Part shown: positions 44,401 through 54,775 of the stretch, in pieces | Numbering within the stretch: the stretch's first letter is position 1 | Layout: each line of letters starts with the position of its first letter | From: Coprinellus micaceus | Lineage: Eukaryota; Basidiomycota; Agaricomycetes; Agaricales; Psathyrellaceae | Direction: 5' to 3' | Assembly (NCBI GenBank): GCA_951394405.1 | Contig: OX596340.1 | Location: 2,356,001-2,420,000 of the forward strand | DNA: 64,000 bases | Notes under the pieces: model-generated | Told to the model about the DNA's origin: nothing | The model's database searches: none | Seen by the model: the letters and a program-made list of their open reading frames with translations, nothing else | Made by a program: the position numbers and the translations under genes

Positions 44401-45354
44401 CTTCCTCATCCCTCCCACCCGAAGCTAAATAGGGCATCTTAATTAGCTCGACGAACAATCGCAACAACCGCGAGGAAACTGACGATAAGTTCGTCTTCCC
44501 AGATGGCACCCTTCTACCGAACCAGGACAATGCCATCACGGTCATCCACGACAACATGGGCCTCAACGAGTCTCATTCAGGCTCCGACCCTAAGAGCCCG
44601 AGAGGAATTCGAGGCTTCAAACTCGACACTGGATCGTTTGGCGAATGGAAAGTCCAGGGCAAGGTTGGAGGATATCACGAGTCCGTCGCTCAGTCGGTTG
44701 TTCAAAATATACCCCCCGCTGACATCACTCTAGCTTCCCAGACAGAACCCGTGGCGTCCTCAATGAGGGTGGGCTCTTCGGGGAGCGGGTTGGATGGCAT
44801 CTCCCTGGATTCACGCTCGATGATACCTGGGTTGAGCGTGACCTGGCCTCCGGCCTCCCTCAAAAAGCTGCAGGCGTAGGCTTCTTCATCGCCAAGCTCA
44901 GTCTGAATATCCCGGAGGGCTTGGAAGCGATGCTCTCCCTCGAGTTCGAAGAGGGCTTAGGGCAGCCGTATCGAGCGTATCTCTTCGTCAATGGGTGGAT
45001 GATTGGCAAGAGGGTTGCCAATTTGGGGTACGTCTTCGCCTCTTTGGGCCGAGAAGAGTACGTGACGATCTGATGCGCACTCCGCCAATCCTAGCCCTCA
45101 GGCCAAGTTCCCTGTACACGAGGGAATTCTGGACTATCGCGGAGAGAAGTAAGTCATGACTTCTCTATCCGGGACGCACAGGCTCACAGCCACGACAATG
45201 AAGTACTATCGCGGTTGCGCTCTGGGCTATGACTCCCAACGTTACGATTGCGCCAAGCCTCAAACTAAAGCTGGACGGGGTGTACGAAGGTGGCGTTGGG
45301 GGTGTAGTAGTTGACAATCCGGGTTGGTCTGCAGAGGGACGCCCGGAAGTGTAA
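41433..45354 (+). CDS. GH35 beta-galactosidase, secreted copy
   Basis: Paralog of the gene at 22722-26640, inverted relative to it. The N-terminus is a cleavable-type signal peptide (M-L-H-Q-A-Q-L-F-A-L-L-A-F-L-F-T-G-L), so this enzyme should be secreted. Exon 1 ends at 41620 and exon 2 starts at 41670 (S-G-E-F-H-T-F-R-L-P). A 12 nt microexon (42182-42193) followed by the exon from 42255 yields V-Q-I-D-N-E-Y with the acid/base Glu; E-F-Q-G-G-A-F-D-A-W-G supplies the nucleophile. Downstream are G-G-T-S-W-G-G-I, the beta-sandwich domains, and V-D-S-F-T-L-S-G-R-Q-S. The last exon (45204-45354) reads I-A-V-A-L-W-A-M-T-P and ends G-R-P-E-V. It has at least one intron (after D-L-V-G) that the other copy lacks. 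No break found; about 1,000 residues. Confidence 0.88.
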
Positions 45355-46030
45355 GGAGAGGGGGATAACTACGAGAGGAGGTTGGATAAGGGTGGGATTC
45401 GGTGATCATGAGAAGGGTGCTCAACGAAGCGAGAGGGCGAGAAAGTGAAGCAAGGGTGAAAAGATGAGATTGCCAAGTTTACTAAAGATACTAGGTTTTA
45501 CAAATATAAATTCAATTCAAATGATTAACGTGCTCTTGGTCGGCGGTCGAATGAGCGGAAGCTCATTCAGCTACCTACAAGCCCGAGGCCCACGACAAGG
45601 GAGCACGAGGAGGAAGGAGCCAATGGCCACCTTCCCCCCACCTCGAGAACTACACTACTGATCAGACGGGGCACCGGTAGCACCAATTCGTCCCCTGGTA
45701 GGACTCCGAGGGAGGTACGCAGAGCTTTGCTGCGAGCGGCCCCGGTCCGTACCAGTGGGCGGGCGCATCGGTCAAGGAAGGTCACACAGGACGCCCCGCC
45801 TGTGTTTGGGGAAAAAGAAAAAATACGCTACTAGAGCCACACACCGATGCCGCGACCGCGACCTCAACACAACACACCGCACAAGCAGACAGCGCGCGCT
45901 GCCGCTCGGCCAGAACCATCCGGCGTCCCAGAGGTTTTTAAACTGGCTTTGGGAATCGCACCTGCTGGCAGGTCGATAGGGCGGCCCAAGCGGGTGTGGA
46001 AATCGAACGGAGCGGGGGTGCTTATGTGGT
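45355..46030. other. intergenic region
   Basis: About 0.7 kb downstream of GH35 copy B. Only short frames on both strands. It may hold the 3' end of the minus-strand array at 46031-46765. Confidence 0.4.
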
Positions 46031-46765
46031 CTGTCAGAGCGGATGGTCAGAATATGATAGAAGAGGAGGGAGGGCATCGACATACCCCTACGTAGGGCGT
46101 ATCGGGTGGGGGTGGTCCAACTAACGAGCGGCGGGGTGGTTGACTATGCCACTGGGACATGTCAGTTTCCACTAGAACGAAAGTGGTCAGTGATGTTGAA
46201 GAATGAATGGGGGGAAGCAGGCGACTCACGCCACCTCTCGGAGGACCCTACGGGGAGTAAGTTCTAACCGCTGTTTAGATCGTCTGGCGAGGGGCTGGGA
46301 AACGTGACTGCATCCAACCCAAGAGCCGATGCACCAGTTTCCACTGAAACGGAGATGGTCAGTGACCGTAAGCAAATGGCGGGAAAGCTGGTAACTCACC
46401 CCACTCATCCGAGGACGCTGCGAGTGTGGGGCCCCAGAAGTTCTATCTACGACTATCTACTGAGGTCGACTCCTGAGGGAGAGGGGATGATGTCTGCATC
46501 CCACCTGACTCGATGGGACGTGACAATTTCCGCTGAAACGAAGATAGTCAGTGACTGCGAGGGGAAAACGGAAAGTGGGGAGGACTCACCCCACCCCTCC
46601 GAGGACCGTGTACTACCTACTGTATCTACTCGACTGGAACGAAGGTAATCAGCGACTACAAGCGGGAGGTGGAGCGAAGCGAACGACTTACCCCACCACC
46701 TCAGAGGATCTGAGGGAGTAGGTCCTAACTACTCTATACTACAAACTTCCTTAGAGAGGAAGAAT
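46031..46765 (-). repeat. tandem array of four exon-intron modules (possible spliced transcript)
   Basis: On the minus strand the same unit occurs four times. Each has an exon end of the form TCCTCGGAGxGGTGGG, a 56-58 nt intron with donor GTRAGT, branch-like CTGAC or CTGAT and acceptor CAG or TAG, and an exon start like TGGAAACTG. Donors are at 46691, 46589, 46399 and 46229; exons resume at 46633, 46532, 46343 and 46171. Across each splice the phase is the same and a short motif recurs: S-S-E/D, usually a Trp, and in three units an A/V/L-E. Units 2 and 3 then continue to D-A and P-S-P-S with D-L before a stop. No ATG starts the units. It may be a noncoding spliced RNA, a decayed gene or a set of alternative 3' exons. 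Confidence 0.6.
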
Positions 46766-46796
46766 CTGAGGGGATTGGCACAGCGGGGGGCATCTT

Positions 46797-46804
46797 ATAT
46801 AGTG
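46797..46804 (-). promoter_or_regulatory. TATA-like box upstream of the module array
   Basis: Minus-strand CTATATAAG sits about 105-110 nt upstream of the first donor of the array, well placed to start a transcript at about 46770 that crosses all four introns. Confidence 0.4.
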
Positions 46805-47063
46805 CTGGGCAAAGGGGCTACATAGGAGCGCCAATCGATGTTGCGGACTGCCGGCTGGGACTCGATGCTGGGATAGGTCAGCCACTCCAGTGAGTATCAG
46901 TCAGCGACCCCTCCTATGAGGCCAAGATGACGGCTCTGTTCTGGAGCAGCTGGGACCGAAAGGACATGGCCCCTTGAAAAAGGAGGCTAGGCGATACCGG
47001 GGCTGCGAACCCACTCGATGGTGGCTATGTTATTTTCAACGGCTACCTGCGACTGCAACTCGC

Positions 47064-48670
47064 TCACGCCATTGGCCACTCGCCAAAGGCACCCTCACTA
47101 AATCTAAAGAACCCAACATTCCCGGAGTCGACCACCGCGATGACGATCATTTTCTTCCCAGCTTTCAGCGCAGCAAACGGGTTGACGATTCTTGGCCGGT
47201 CTTTGGACGTCACGGGCGCGGGGAAGAGTCGAGGTAAGATGCGGTGAAGGAAGGGTGGGGGTGTTGGTGCCGTGGGCAGCTTTAGAGCATTGGGCGTACC
47301 CGGTTTCGCGCTTTGCTGTACTGGATTCTTTTTCCGGGGCTGGGGGAGTGGTTCGTCAGGTCGCACTTCGAAGAGGTTGGTGAGTTCTTGTAGTGTCGGC
47401 ATAGGGGTCGTCCGTGCACTGTAACATCGTGCATTAGTATGTGTATTCACCAAACGCCAGTAGATTGTGCTCACTTGATCACAACCATTTGGAAATCGGG
47501 GGCTGGTGGAGACGATTTCTTGAATGGTGTCGACGGTTTGTACACGTTGTAGAAGATTTGGTAGGGGCTGGGCTTTTCGGAGAGAAGGTCGCGTCGAAGA
47601 GGAACTGAATGTCCGCTTGGAATAAATCGCATAGAATGGAAGAGGGAACCTGCAGGCGCGTCACGACCCGTATGTACGCGGATTCGAATATGCTCACTGT
47701 AATTTGTGATGCCAAAGAAGCATGAACTAATTCGAAGAGGGCGCCACCAGTCCACTGTTTTGCTGAACAGGCGAAGTATCTCGGAGAAGAAGCCTCCAAA
47801 TAGCCGTTTTACGCGATCGAGCACGGTTCTTCTCGGGGTTGACATCGGGAACGGCGCCGATGCAGGGTAATGCTCGTTTGGTGGGCGAGTTCGAGTCACG
47901 ACATACCCTAAGCGCTTCAGGTACGCGTAAACCTAAAGGTTGCCTGTCAGTGGGATATGCCCTGCATCGTGCACCTCAGCGCGCACCTGGAACTTCTCCA
48001 AGTCCAGACCCTCCGTCCCAATCATCTCGCTATAAGCCTGCTGTACGGTCATCGGTACCCATTCCAATCCTTCAACCTGCAGATCCGATTCCTTCCAGCA
48101 AAACATAGCACCCCTCTCAATGAGATAGATGGTTTCCTCTGGAAGTAGCTCCGTTCTCTTTTGCAGCTTTTCGACGCCCTTCTCGTCTGGTATATAGCGT
48201 GGTGCGGAATGACCGACGGAAGAAAAATGGATTCCCTTCATAACTGTGGCTTCGGTGCGCTCAAGGGTGGGGCGCCATATCCCGTAGCTAATGGCCTTAC
48301 TATATTCAACGTGATTTAGCTTCTACAACAGGAATATAATACAACACTCACCTCGACGTTGTCCTCGTTGCCTTCAACGTCTCGAGCATGGCTGCTCTCG
48401 AACGGTCCAGGATATGAGCTTGCAGATTCGAACCGCCCGCTCTTGGCTCAAACTCTTTCTCTCCACGCTTTGGAATTACAGGACGCATCGCTGCTGGGCT
48501 GCATTGGGAATGAGTGTATTTGAGCTGCCATGGGCAATAGGTTCCTACAGTAGCTTTGTCCAGTCGAGACCACCATCCTCGTCGTCCGAAGCGTCTTGAT
48601 CGTTGTCTTCTGCTACATCATCGGCTGGTTTCTGCGCCGCCGCGCCAGGAAGTTCCAGGGACTCGTCCAT
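47064..48670 (-). CDS. SEN54: tRNA-splicing endonuclease subunit Sen54
   Basis: Structural subunit of the heterotetrameric TSEN complex, which excises introns from precursor tRNAs. Starts at the ATG of M-D-E-S-L-E-L-P-G-A-A. The Sen54 N-terminal signature is present: P-K-R-G-E-K-E-F-E-P, then R-A-A-M-L-E-T-L-K-A-T-R, then S-Y-G-I-W-R-P and V-M-K-G-I-H-F-S-S-V-G-H. Next comes the C-terminal-half entry L-L-P-E-E-T-I-Y-L-I-E-R-G-A-M-F-C-W and Y-A-Y-L-K-R-L-G-Y-V-V-T-R. The end is an endonuclease-fold-like stretch (M-I-V-I-A-V-V-D-S-G-N-V-G-F-F-R-F). About five introns. An intron-bearing tRNA gene, a substrate type of this complex, lies 7 kb away, which is probably coincidence. Confidence 0.87.
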
Positions 48671-49009
48671 GGCGTCGAGGTTGAGGAAGGGAAGGGAGCA
48701 GTGGTGTTATTGACTCCGCTTCGCCACAGCGCTTTGGCTTTGCTTGGTTCTCAGAGAGATAAGATAAGATAAGCTGATTGGCGCCCAGATGTACGTATAA
48801 TTGCGCACGAGGGTTCTATCGGTGGTGATACGGAACTATAAGTACAAGGGGGTATACATGGGTATACATATCTCTAGAGAAATCATAGAACCCAGCAGGT
48901 ATCGAGAAAGCCGGAATCCATCAGTCCTGTGACGTAGGTCGTCCGTGAAGTGATTATAATATGGGTATTTTCTAATGTGGGTGGAGGGGAAGGGGGCTAT
49001 TCTATCCTC
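48671..49009. other. intergenic region
   Basis: About 340 bp between Sen54 (start) and the AA14 gene (end). It contains an AGATAAGATAAGATAAG tract near 48757-48775, three GATA-type sites in a row upstream of SEN54. Confidence 0.5.
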
Positions 49010-50286
49010 TCACTGACGCCCCGGAAGGAAGTGCTTGAGCCTATCGGGGATCAGGGTTTCATCGATGACGTCCCATTGCGCGCCTACAATGGTTCAGGAA
49101 ACGACAGACCAGAGAAAGTACGGGGCGACTCACCATTAGCGTAGCCGTACCTCATGTCGTACGCTGGCTTCCTAGGATTACCCTCGTTATCCGTCCCGGT
49201 AAGGTCAACGTTGTTCCCATCGAGCTGGTTGTAGTAGATCATTTGCTTAGGACCCTTGACGCACTTCGTCGAGTCGTTCTGGCACCAGACGGGAGATTTG
49301 GCAGACTTGGGGCGAACTTTGTAAGTGGTGACGATGGCGTTCTCGCCGACGACCTTGCATCGGAAAGGCTGCATGTACATGTCAGGTCTCCCACATCCAA
49401 GAGGCACCCATCCCCATGCACAAATGTAGCCATCCGCACCGCAAGGGGGCAAGAGCGGGACAGAGTAATTGACCAGGCGACGCCAGGGCGTGCTGCAAAA
49501 TCATCGGGGATGAGCATCGTCGAAGCGAAGATGGCGGGATAATTACGCACTTGTATGCAACGCTGATGACGGAAAGGTTGATATCTGAAGTGTCGGGTAC
49601 CCGACTGGCGTAGGAAATAGCGAGGACAGTTCCAGCAGCTTCGGCTGCTGACTTAGTATGGACTAAATGAACAGTACGACTATGAGGCGGTGCTGCGCGG
49701 GGCCTTTGACATTAAAAACTTACGGTTAGGTTCCCAGACGCACCCTTCTTCTGAGACGTGTTCGGGAAATATAAAGTCTTCGCCGTTGCCGAAGACGCCC
49801 AGCCGAAGAGGCTGTGACGACGCAGTGGTGAAGGCTCGGTTGGTGGCAAGCTCCAGGCTGACTTGGCCACCGGATGGCCTAATCGAGGTCCAAAAATGTA
49901 ACTAGACGAAGAGCTAGTGAGACGCACAATTCCAAGAATTCGCCAGCCGGGGGTGGGAGCTTGTCGCACCCATTTTCGGCGTGCATCCACCAGACCTTCT
50001 TGGTTACCTATTGCGTAAAGGCTGTAAGTATATGTCAAGGCTACGGTCTTAAGCGATTAGCTCACATTGAACAAAGGTTGGGATACGTCGTTGGCATTCT
50101 GATTGTCGACATTGGGATCAGCACCATTCCTGCAGTACATGCCTACGATATCATGTCAGAATATTCGGCACACATAACGATATGAAGACCGAGCATACCT
50201 GGGCCATAAGCGCCAATATGAGCCGCGACTGGGATGGCCAGTTGGGCGAGTAGGAAAAGAGGGGGGATAGCGACGATATTTTTCAT
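49010..50286 (-). CDS. AA14 lytic polysaccharide monooxygenase
   Basis: Copper enzyme that oxidatively cleaves recalcitrant polysaccharide; characterised AA14 members act on xylan bound to cellulose. The start is the ATG of M-K-N-I-V-A-I-P-P-L-F-L-L-A-Q-L-A-I-P-V-A-A, a signal peptide that ends exactly before His. The mature protein thus begins H-I-G-A-Y-G-P-G-M-Y-C, the first histidine of the copper brace (an upstream in-frame extension would destroy this). W-W-M-H carries the second brace His. E-F-L-E-L-P-S-G-G, A-T-N-R-A-F-T-T, A-K-S-P-V-W-C and C-V-K-G-P-K-Q-M-I-Y-Y-N-Q follow, and C-C pairs are retained. Several introns; the last exon ends F-L-P-G-R-Q at 49010. The C-terminus has no binding module. 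Strong evidence for a plant-biomass-degrading fungus. Confidence 0.88.
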
Positions 50287-51481
50287 GAGAGATAGTGTAA
50301 AACGAGTCAGATTAGCGATGTTTCGAGGTCGTTCTTTGGGATGTCCAGGAGGACAAGGGATATCATCTGGAAAGCTATTCGGCATGGCGTCAACAAGGTG
50401 GAGGCGTATGAGTTCCGGTTAAGGAATTTCAGATCGTAGGGGAGGGACAGCAGTCGGCAGCGAGACAGAAAGAAACCGAATGGATGAACCGAGAAAGCGC
50501 GCGCCTTGATTCTGCGAGGGAATAGTGAAAACGGTTGCTGAGTAGGAGTGTCTGAGACACCATTGGTTAAATACTCGTCGCTCTCTGAGTCCTACAAGTC
50601 CGAAAATCTCTGTTTCTGGGAGGCTTCCATTATACCAGGCGAGTGTGGTAAACGATCGACCGTTCTATTGACCAGGAAAGTCAAAGCATTCTGCGGCATC
50701 CACATAGCATGCTGATATCTATGCAACAGAACAAGGCAGGCGTCTCATATGGGGCAGCAGGATATTGGGTGGTGCGCGCACCAACTGGCACCGACACCCT
50801 CGCAGCTATACTGCATTCTAGAGTCCCTGGAAATGGAGTTGGGCAGTGTGGGTTTGGCGGCGGCTCTCGATCATCGATCAGGTCTATCCATCTGCGAAGG
50901 GGAGAGGATTCTGCCAAGCTTCAGTAGCACTTGAAGTCAAAGTCAAAGCAAGCATCTGAACGAGCTGTGTCACTTCAAGTTAGATCTACTCCCGATGGAG
51001 GAGGTACGAGCAAAGGGCCAGTGCTCACCACGTCTGGATCCGTCGTTCGGAAGCCCACAATTTACCTCCGAGGGGGCACAGGCCTCGGGCGATTGGACTG
51101 AAAGATAGCGCCCCGCCGGATCCACTGGCCATGGTGATGGGGAATGAGGGGCAATTGTTGAGTGAGTCCAAGCCGCGGTCGACCAGGCCAGAAGCGTCAA
51201 CGGTACCGCGATGATCAGGAACAGGATTTCGCACCTAAATATCCGGTCAAATTCCTTTAGTTCCCACTCCATTACCAGCGCTGACAAGCTTGAAGTGCTA
51301 TGACCTGCCGCCTAGCCCCTACCCGGGCGTGCTAGAAGCGCACCACATTCAAGAGGACAAAGGTCGGCTGTTCGTGAAGCCATATCTGGATCAGACTCAT
51401 CAGAGATGTCTCCCGTTAAGTTGTTAGTTAAAGACATTATGAAGTGCTTGAAGGAGTATACAAGATACGGGGAATACGTAG
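50287..51481. other. intergenic region with weak coding hints
   Basis: About 1.2 kb between AA14 (start) and the acyl-CoA synthetase (end). The minus strand at 51285-51025 has short frames with a hydrophobic stretch (F-L-I-I-A-V-P-L-T-L-L-A-W) or, in another frame, L-S-F-S-P-I-A-R-G-L-C-P-L-G-G. A donor-like GTGAGC follows. I cannot assemble a gene from them. Confidence 0.4.
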
Positions 51482-53742
51482 CTAGAGCTTAGCTTTCACT
51501 ATCTCTGGGATGGACTTCTCGTACTTTTCGACGAGAACTCTCCGAAGGACCTTTCCTGTTGGAGATTTAGGGATCTAAAATGAAAAGATTAGCACCCTAC
51601 ACACTGACGTCAGGAAGAACCCGTCGGACCTCGTCTACAACCTCGTATCCACCACGAACCCACTTGTACTTGCTGAGGCTCTTCTTGATCCATCTGTCCA
51701 GCTTTCGAATTGCCTCCTTCTCGCCAAGCTTCTTGCCGTTACTGCTCAAAACTATCCAAGCGCGAGGGACCTTCTCATCTGAAGTTCGCCCATGGCCCTG
51801 CACTCCGGCAACGGAAGCGTCGATAACGAGTTTGTCGGGATTAGCCAGCAAGCAGTTCTCAATCTCCACCGGAGAGACCTGGGCTCCAGATACTTTGAGC
51901 GTATCCTAAAAATGAGGTTCCGTAAGCACGAGAGGGGAACAAGGGGTTGGTCCAGGAGCACAGACCTTCGCGCGATCGGCGAACCTGTTCAACAACGGAA
52001 GCAGATACGTCCGTGTCTCAGAAGGTGAATCCAAGGGAAAGCGCGGGCTGATTCACGCACCAAAAGTTACCATCCTTGTCCACCCGAAACTTGTCACCGG
52101 TCCTAAGCCACCCATTCACGAAGGTTTCTTTGTTGGCCTTCTCGTTGTTGTAGTATCCAATAGCGACGTTGTCGCTCTGTAGCCAGAGTTCTCCTGGTTC
52201 GTTCGCCTTCGCGTCCGCCCCGTCGTCCCTCACGATGCGGGCCGTAACACCTGGCAGGAGGATTCCAGTAGAGCCAGGAATACGCTTACCCCTCCCACCG
52301 AGAATCCCGGGGAAAGGCTGCGTGATCGCGGCAATCGTCTAGAGCTCAAAGATAAGTGCGCTAGCTCTCGTGTCACAATTATAACACGGCGTACTCCCTC
52401 GGACATTCCATAGCCTGAATTCGTTGTCCGGGAACAGGCGTGATGGTAAGTTGGACCGGAGAACATGAAAGAGTGAGAAAGAGCGCACCTTCACCGAAAT
52501 CAACCTCCTTCGGCATGGCCTTGAGCAACTGGGCCGACAGCTTCGGTGGAAGGTACGCGGCTCCGCTACCCATAGAAGCAATCTTGCTCCAATCCGTCTT
52601 GGTAAATTTAGGATGGTGGACAAGCTGATGGACAACGGAAGGGATCAGAGTGAGGATGGTGACCGAATACCTAAATGTCGGATGAGTAGAAGTTCGGCGA
52701 TAGGAAGGGTAACCAAACCTGGGGACGGCAGTCAATGCAACCTCTATATCCCACTGTTTCATAAATACGAGAGTCATAGGGGCGAGGAAGATACGAAAAG
52801 AGTATGTGTGGAGGCCGTAGGTATGGTGAAGTGGGAGGAAGGCCAGAACGACCGGCAGACCTTCTGGCGTCGGAGGTGGGGCGCGCTGGACATGGACAAA
52901 GTGAGAAACTGCACCCGTAATATGGTAGAGTGCTCCTCACCGTCTTAACTTTCTGCGCCGCCATGGCCACAATGGCGGCTTGTGATAGCGAATAAATTAA
53001 GTTACCATGAGATATCATTACGGCTGCAACACTTTTAGCAAGGAAGTAGATTGGTAATCCCAGAAGCCCACACCTTTCGGCAAGCCGCTGGTACCGCTCG
53101 AGAAGACGAGGTAAGCAAGGGTATCTCTCTTCGCAGGCTTCACCCCGATAAAAGGGATAGAGTTCGCTCGAACATGTTGGACGAGGTCCTCAATGTTTCG
53201 TCGACCGTCTGCCTTGCCACACCCAACATAGATCTTGGTGGTGTCTAATCCTATTTCCCCCGCGACTTGGAGGGCCACTGGAAGGAATTTCTCATCCACA
53301 ACGAGATGCGACGCTTGGGAAAGGGTGAGAGCGTGTTTCAGCTCAAATGGGGTGGAATACGATGAGATGAGGACGAAAGGTGTTGTGATGACCATGCATG
53401 CGTGAATCAGGGAGACGTAATCCTATCCGCAGAGTTTTAGGTGTGAGCAAGCGCTCGAGGAACATAGCGCACTGAAGAGTTTTCCATCATAATTCCGACT
53501 TTCTCTCCGGGCCTCCCAAAACCAAGGCATCCATTATCAACGGGCCCTCCAAGTGCACTGGCCAAGTCGTTGACGCGGGCAAGGAACTCCTTGTAGGTTC
53601 GTTTCTCGCCAGTGAGAGCGTCGATGTGTAGTGTGAAGTCAGCGGGCCATTGTGCTTGGTCAGGCCGCTTGAAGAAGGAGTAGTGCGCGTTCAGGTCTGG
53701 CGCTGCGGGTGGTTCGGGGTAGAGCGACTTGATGATAGCCAT
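51482..53742 (-). CDS. AMP-dependent acyl-CoA synthetase, 4-coumarate-CoA-ligase-like
   Basis: ANL-superfamily enzyme: activates a carboxylic acid with ATP to the acyl-adenylate and transfers it to CoA. Starts M-A-I-I-K-S-L-Y-P-E-P-P-A. The ATP-binding P-loop is Y-L-V-F-S-S-G-T-S-G-L-P-K-A-V (across an intron) followed by M-I-S-H-G-N. Other landmarks are L-P-L-H-H-T-Y-G, G-S-G-A-A-Y-L-P-P-K-L, Y-G-M-S-E (adenylate-binding), G-E-L-W-L-Q-S and the hinge region G-W-L-R-T-G-D-K. K-V-S-G-A-Q-V-S-P-V-E-I-E is also present, and near the C-terminus P-T-G-K-V-L-R-R holds the catalytic Lys. About eight exons, ending I-V-K-A-K-L at 51482. No peroxisomal S-K-L-type tail. Substrate (coumarate-like, fatty or other acid) cannot be told. 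Confidence 0.88.
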
Positions 53743-54775
53743 AATGTGCGTTCAAAGAGGAAAATGAAAATCGCGTCGAAGTGGGCGGGTACAAGGCTGG
53801 GCTGCTTGATGGCTCTCGGGAAACGAAGCGCCCGTACCGGTTAAGTATGTTGTGATATCGCACCAAGAGGGACGCACTCAAGGACCCACTGCGACTTCGT
53901 CCTGGGCAAATCGACCCCAAAGGAAGAGCAGACTTCGGTTGACATATTGCCGGCGTCTACTGAAGCCGTGTCCGGATGAAAACGGTAACTCCTTTGAGTG
54001 GACTCCCTGATACCAGCTGATACCCCAGGTCACGTTGAGCGTTAGAAGTGTTGCCGCGCTACTGGGAGCCTCTAGGCGAACTGAACATCGAGCAATGGAG
54101 ATCCTGCTGGTATACGCGTCCCACTGGCCCACCTGACCCCCAAACCATTGAACGGGCCGGCAGACGGGGGCCGTTGAACGCCCCAGCGCCAACCCCAATC
54201 CGCGCCGAAGTCAATTTGAAGGGTACCTCTTGGATCTGGGATATTCGCCGCTTTACCAGTTATCCGGAGCCGCATGACAATCTCCTGACCTTCGAGAAAG
54301 CGGGAGAACTGGCAGGAAACAATTATTCGTTCCAACCGCCACATATATGTGTCTCTAACAATTTGAGCACTTGACGCATCTCCTCCTCAGCTAAACCAGA
54401 AGACATACCGTAACGCCCACATCTCGCTCAAGTCCTCCAACCCAGCCACAATCCCAGAAGAGAAGCACTTGTTCTGTCAGGTGATATCAATGAAAGGTCG
54501 TATGCTTTTGGGGCTTCGTGACGGCATCGAGCGAGAGAACGACTCGGAGAGCAGGACATCGTGTTCACAATGAGTTGGCGCGTTTGCCATAGATGTCGTC
54601 GCCATTGTCGTCGTCGTTGAAGGTTTGAGGGAGTCCGACCGTGACCGACCCGACGACGGGAGTGCCACTTTCGCACGACCATATCCACAAGTCCACGACA
54701 ATCCGGATGTTTTTGTACCTCCATATCTTTGCCAACGACGACAACGACACCCCAGCACCCTCGTAGCTCGCAGGG
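53743..54775. other. divergent intergenic region
   Basis: About 1 kb between the divergent acyl-CoA synthetase and RhoGAP genes. Open frames up to 220 codons on the minus strand near 54477-55139 are shadows of RhoGAP exon 1 or lack protein-like composition. No gene supported. Confidence 0.45.

Noticed and set aside
50681..51287. Possible small gene upstream of the acyl-CoA synthetase end
   Set aside because: Short frames with one hydrophobic stretch, no ATG in the right place and no consistent joining of exons.
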